DNA of 64,000 bases from Ilyonectria destructans (taxonomy: Eukaryota > Ascomycota > Sordariomycetes > Hypocreales > Nectriaceae). Location: NCBI GenBank assembly GCA_020740775.1, contig JAHEWK010000003.1:496001-560000 (forward strand), in the 5' to 3' direction. Below the pieces are notes generated by a model, which worked only from the letters and a program-made list of their open reading frames with translations, was not told the DNA's origin and made no database searches. Position 1 is the first letter of the stretch. Each line of letters starts with the position of its first letter. The position numbers were made by a program, and so were the translations under genes. This document shows, one piece after another, positions 60,063-64,000 of this stretch.

Positions 60063-61811
60063 TTATTCGTTGATGCTGCGTACCTCCACCACAGCTTCTT
60101 TGGCCTCTTTGGCCTCCTCAACATTCTGAGGCATGGGAGAGTCAGTCTCCGAGTCCGAGCTGGACAGGTCAGACTCCGTCTTGTCTTGAACCGTCTCCTG
60201 AGAACCAGCTTTGCCCAGGTCCACAAAGAAGCACATGATGAGTGCTACCACTCCAAGGCCAACTCCGATCCAGAACAGGCCCTTGTACTGTGACTTGGTG
60301 GCCATGGCCATGTCCTTGAACTTTCCCTGCACCACCGAAGTCACAGCCAGGAAGAAAGCGCTGCTGACAAAAATGGTGATGTAGATGAGTGCACCCGCCA
60401 TGCCCTGGTGGTGGCGCGGCAGGCTGGTGGTAAGGAACACGTTGCCCACGGTCCACAGAACATCGACACAGGCGGCCTCAGCGAGCATGGCTGGGAAGAC
60501 CCACGCCCAGTAGTTGGGGTGGTCAGGCATGAGGGCGAAGAAGAGGACGGCAACGATCTTGCACGTTCCAGAAACGATGAGAAGCAGGCGACCCGGTAGA
60601 ATGTGTAGAAGGAGGCCGCTAGAGACGGCAAGGAACAAGCCACCCACAGCCCAGGGAGCAAACCACACAGCCGCGGTCATGGAGTCTTTCTTGAGGATAG
60701 AGATGATGCTGGAGCCTGTTAGCCAAGAGCGAAGAGATACGTGGCTGAGAAGACACTTACTAAAAGTTGGAGTAGAATAGATAGATCGAATAGACGCCCC
60801 ACGTGAGGAAGAGAGTGACCAGCATTCTCTTCATGGACTTGACCTTGAAGATTGTAGGCGGGATCAGGGGTGCCTCGGCCTTCCAGCCCTCAACATAGAC
60901 AGCGGCAACAAGGAAAAGGATACCGCCGACGAGAGAGACAATGATCTGAGGGGCAGCCCAGCCCAACTTTTGCACGCGGCTGTCGGTGATGGCATAGATG
61001 ATCAGGATGAGGCCAGGGACCATGGTGCATAAGCCCCACCAGTCCATCTTCACGCCACTCTTGCGAGCTTCGACGTAATCCCGGGGCGCGGTCAGGAGAG
61101 ATCCCACACAGCACACCATGGTGACGATGCCTCCCAGCCAAAAGTACCACCGCCAGGTGAGAGCCTTCTGGGACACGCCGCCAACGATCATGCCCAGGAA
61201 GAAACCCAGGGGAGACAAGGCGCCGTAAAGGCTGAACACCAGGTTCTTGCGGGGCCCCGGCCTGTAGATGCGGCCAAGCAGCGACATGCCCGCGGGGAGG
61301 AACGCAGCAGCTCCAAGGCCCTCCATGGCTCGGCAAAAGACAAGCATAAGGAAGGTCTTGCTGAAACCGGTGATGATGGTCCAGGTGACGAACCAGATGA
61401 TACCGGCGTGGAATACGATATATCCACCATACATGTCCGCCAAGCGACCAAATGGGAACAAGAAGGCGCCAGCCATTAGAGTAATGACACTAGACGGCCA
61501 CGTGCGAGATTCCTCCGGGATGTTCAAAGGGTCCATTAGCCCTGGCAGGACTACCTGGAACCCACCGATGAAGAAATCCTACGAAACACCATTAGTGACG
61601 GGCCTAAAACCAGCCGGGTCGGTTTTGGATAGTTACGTACCGCCATTGACAGGCACATCAACATAGAGCCCACAAATATCGCCTCGGTGAATGTTGACGA
61701 GAACACATCGGGACGCTTGCGACCCAAAATTTCAAGATCGAGCTCTTCAGGAATCTCGTCCACCATCACGACGATGGTGGACTCGGAGTTGGACCGGTTG
61801 TCTTTTATCAT
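60063..61811 (-). CDS. Major facilitator superfamily transporter, DHA2-like
   Basis: Exons 61811-61641, 61578-60761 and 60708-60063 give 544 residues. The second intron uses the CTCCAG acceptor at 60709; the nearer AACAG would create a stop. The protein has a hydrophilic N-terminus, then at least 12 spans. MFS signature A is seen as FGRLADMYGG, motif B/C-like features around FCRAMEGLGAAAFLPAGMSL, and FSLYGALSPLGFFLGMIVGG. The C-terminal tail is acidic and Ser-rich. The closest group by eye is the DHA2 drug/H+ antiporters (Atr1-type), which export drugs, boron or metabolites across the plasma membrane. Substrate unknown. It is divergent from a Zn2Cys6 regulator, a common efflux-regulator arrangement. 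Confidence 0.85.
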
Positions 61812-62587
61812 AGCTAATGGCAAAGGACTTCGGCGGGAGAGAACACGGAAAAAATATATGTAAAAATCCCAGCAGATCGAAGCCGGTTTGATGGACTATA
61901 ATGATGGATCGGCGGATATTTGGAATAGATCGTCCTGAAACCACGGCTGGCGGCGCAGAGACTTGAGTATATTGATTTCCGAGAATTCGAGAGAATTGTT
62001 GAGCTTCAAGGCTTTAAGGATGCCAGGCTGACTTCGAGTGTCCTTGATTCAAAACTTCATCTTCTACAACCATCCCGAGCTCTTCTTATAGTCGGTCCCT
62101 AGGCCACTTGGCCTGGGCGGCGGTGCCGACATCGCGACCCTCTCATGGTGCCCAAAGGTCCGGGCACGATGGTGACAGACTGGCTCGAACAGACGAAAGC
62201 TCGCCAAGGTGAAGCCTTGGCGGTGTGGTCAACGCACGAGATGTTCTCTGATTCCCTTTTCGGGCAGTTTCGAAGTCTGGTACTCTCCACCTTATTGCGA
62301 CGCGTCGCCACCCTGTGTCATGGCTAGCGAGATGGTGGGAGGAGCCAAGGTCAGTCAATGTGTCATAGAACAGTGTCGACGGTGCGACTCCGGTCAGCAA
62401 GGACGGGAAGTAACTATCGTGAGATTTGGTTGTGGAGGTTGTGGAGGAGAAGGGTGCAGGAAGAGGGTGGAGGAGTAGGGTGGAAGGAGGAAACAAAGCT
62501 TCTCGATCCCCGTAAAGAAAGTCCTTCGTGCCTCGTGGGCCCGCGAGTCGATCACAAGGGCTCGCTTGGGCAGAAGCGCAACAGACC

Positions 62588-62617
62588 AGCCCTGACGAGC
62601 CCTGACGAGCCCTGATG
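62588..62617. repeat. Tandem repeat, 3 x 10 bp
   Basis: AGCCCTGACG, AGCCCTGACG, AGCCCTGATG, then a weaker fourth unit, in the MFS/Zn2Cys6 intergenic region. Confidence 0.85.
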
Positions 62618-62800
62618 AACCCTGGCAGGCCGGACCAGCGACGCCGGCGAGAGGCTCTGGAAACGGCCAAGCTGCGCCCGATGAGAGGTGATTTCCCGAT
62701 TGGGCGATTGTGTCACCTCTGGCTGGATGACGGATCAATTCGAATGGAGCCATATTGGAGCCCATGTTGGAGCGCGGTTGGAACTACCATGGAACGCCTG

Positions 62801-62817
62801 ATGGAGCTCCATGGAGC
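62801..62817. other. Two overlapping 12-bp palindromes
   Basis: ATGGAGCTCCAT (62801-62812) and GCTCCATGGAGC (62806-62817) are both perfect inverted repeats and overlap by seven bases. They may be protein-binding sites or chance. Confidence 0.6.
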
Positions 62818-62899
62818 ATGCCAGGTATGTATGTATGCTAGAGCAAAGCCCCGTGGGATAAGCTTTCTGCAGACTCTGGGGCCATGGCCGTGCCGGCCG

Positions 62900-62925
62900 G
62901 ATGAGGGTCGACGATGAGGGTCGAC
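62900..62925. repeat. Tandem repeat, 2 x 13 bp
   Basis: Two perfect copies of GATGAGGGTCGAC in noncoding DNA, each with an internal GTCGAC. Confidence 0.9.
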
Positions 62926-63412
62926 GATGCAGGTCCCGAAGCACCGGCTGCACGATGTGTCGGATGGTTTCCTATTTCGGCGGCGCCTGAGTCGGTCATA
63001 GTCGGATTTCGAAGGCGCGAGGCGGGGCCGAACTGGGTGCGGGAGCTTGCGGAGGGTGCGCGAATGAAGGCAGGTGCGAGGCGAGAGCGCCAGAGCGCCA
63101 GAGCGACAACCTGAGGCGATTACATATACCCACGTACCTACCTAATCTCAGTCAATTATTAGGTACTATAGCTAGCACCTTCTCGCCGAGTCATGGGATC
63201 CCACTGAGACTGATTCCCCCTAGCATTCAGGACTCACCTGTCAGCACACCCGGCTTCCAGAGCAAGTCACAAACCCCTCCCCCGGCCCCGACGCCCAACA
63301 ACGATTCTCTCCAGGACCATGACCATGACGGCCCTGTAGCGTCCGCCCTTTTCTGCTTCATTGCTCCATCCTCCATCCCTAGAACGCCTACTGCGCGGGC
63401 AGCGTTTGGCGC

Positions 63413-64000
63413 ATGCCGCCAAGCAACAGCAAGCCGTGCCACAACTGCCGTCGTCGACGCCTGCGCTGCGACCGCTCGTGGCCGACATGCCACAAATGTG
63501 CGGTCTCGGGGCAGGACTGCCTCGGGTATGGCAAGGTTTTCGTCTGGACACAGGGGATTGATTCCCAGGGCAATGTTAACCCGCCGCCCGGACGGAGGGC
63601 GGCCGACGAAGGTGGCCCGGCTGGCCAGCCGCAGCTCAGCCAGATGGGCCAGACGAGCCAGATGGGTCAGCTAGACCAGCCGCCTTCGGATTCCATCCCG
63701 ACTTCGACCAGTGCAGGCATGGATGATGGGATGGACATGTCCGGCGAGCACCACTATCACCAACAGACGCCCCAACAGACGCACCAACAGACGCACCCGC
63801 ACCAGCAGCAGCTACCCTGGCAACGTCCTGGAGCTTTGACCGATCCCCTCTTCCAGGACCTCGATCGCAACTCACGATACTACCTGGCGCACTGTTCGTG
63901 GCGTCCCCTCCCCCTCCCTGACCGTTGGATCCGGCACTAACGCATGCTCCAGTTGCCGACCGCGTGTGCAAAGACCTCGTGGTGCGAGACACGCCTGAGA
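63413..64000 (+). CDS. Zn2Cys6 fungal transcription factor, 5' part
   Basis: Exon 1 is 63413-63893 and exon 2 starts at 63953 and runs off the window. The N-terminus holds a Zn(II)2Cys6 binuclear cluster at residues 9-36 (CHNCRRRRLRC, then CHKCAVSGQDC) with the basic linker. A Gln/His/Met-rich region follows (repeats of QMGQ and QQTHQQTH). The spliced sequence YYLAHFADRVCKDLVVRDTP continues into the start of the fungal regulator middle homology region. The intron begins GTTCGT and ends CTCCAG after a CTAAC branch. It lies divergent to the MFS transporter and may control it; this is inferred from position only. Confidence 0.85.

Larger units (their letters stand above)
61812..63412. promoter_or_regulatory. 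1.6 kb divergent promoter region of the MFS and Zn2Cys6 genes
   Basis: Both genes start outward from this region. It holds two tandem repeats and two overlapping 12-bp palindromes, listed separately. No coding exon is supported; small ORFs on both strands overlap and lack recognisable domains. Confidence 0.5.

Noticed and set aside
60711..60760. Shorter second intron of the MFS gene ending at the first AG (CTAACAG)
   Set aside because: This acceptor would form a TAG stop across the junction; the next acceptor, CTCCAG, restores a Tyr codon and the frame.

Overview
The window is nuclear DNA of a filamentous ascomycete, most likely a Sordariomycete and possibly of the Hypocreales; the sequence alone does not settle the order. 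The evidence is short introns (about 48-150 bp) with GT..AG ends and CTAAC/CTGAC branch sites, single-gene promoters rather than operons, a Gti1/Pac2 (WOPR) regulator, an NCS1 uracil-permease-like protein, a Bud3-type RhoGEF, and family members with typical fungal lengths. I see no plasmid, phage, CRISPR, intact transposon or viral gene.

Layout. Left part (1-17.2 kb): an unidentified conserved membrane protein, the polarity scaffold Bem1, a 5.3 kb gap, a Thp3/SAC3-GANP protein, ESCRT-II Vps36, and a CENP-B-type DNA-binding protein without a transposase core. Middle (18.6-33.4 kb): an Ayr1-like short-chain reductase, ATP synthase subunit K and an MTP18-type mitochondrial fission protein sharing a divergent promoter, a Cuz1-like AN1 zinc-finger protein, the repair factor Rad4/XPC, and an RBR ubiquitin ligase with a long low-complexity tail. 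Next (33.7-46.8 kb): a very short Dcc1-like cohesion factor, Bud3, Rev7 (HORMA), the proteasome regulator PI31 and the importin Kap114. Right part (50-64 kb): an NCS1 uracil permease with a GATA-site cluster upstream, a broken or oddly spliced small gene beside an AT-rich island, a Sge1/Ryp1/Wor1-type WOPR regulator, CTP synthase in 14 exons including micro-exons, three identical tRNA-Thr(AGU) genes, an MFS transporter, and the start of a Zn2Cys6 regulator that runs off the right edge.

Most of this is single-copy housekeeping content. Loose themes are cell polarity (Bem1, Bud3), genome maintenance (Rad4, Dcc1, Rev7), mitochondria (AtpK, MTP18) and pyrimidines (uracil permease, CTP synthase); none is arranged as a functional cluster. 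I do not find a convincing new biological system. The best leads are the CTP synthase micro-exons, the short Dcc1, the likely domesticated CENP-B-like protein, and the decayed small gene at 51.9-52.4 kb. Gene models were spliced by hand so that reading frame, donor, branch and acceptor agree; exon coordinates are given in each entry.
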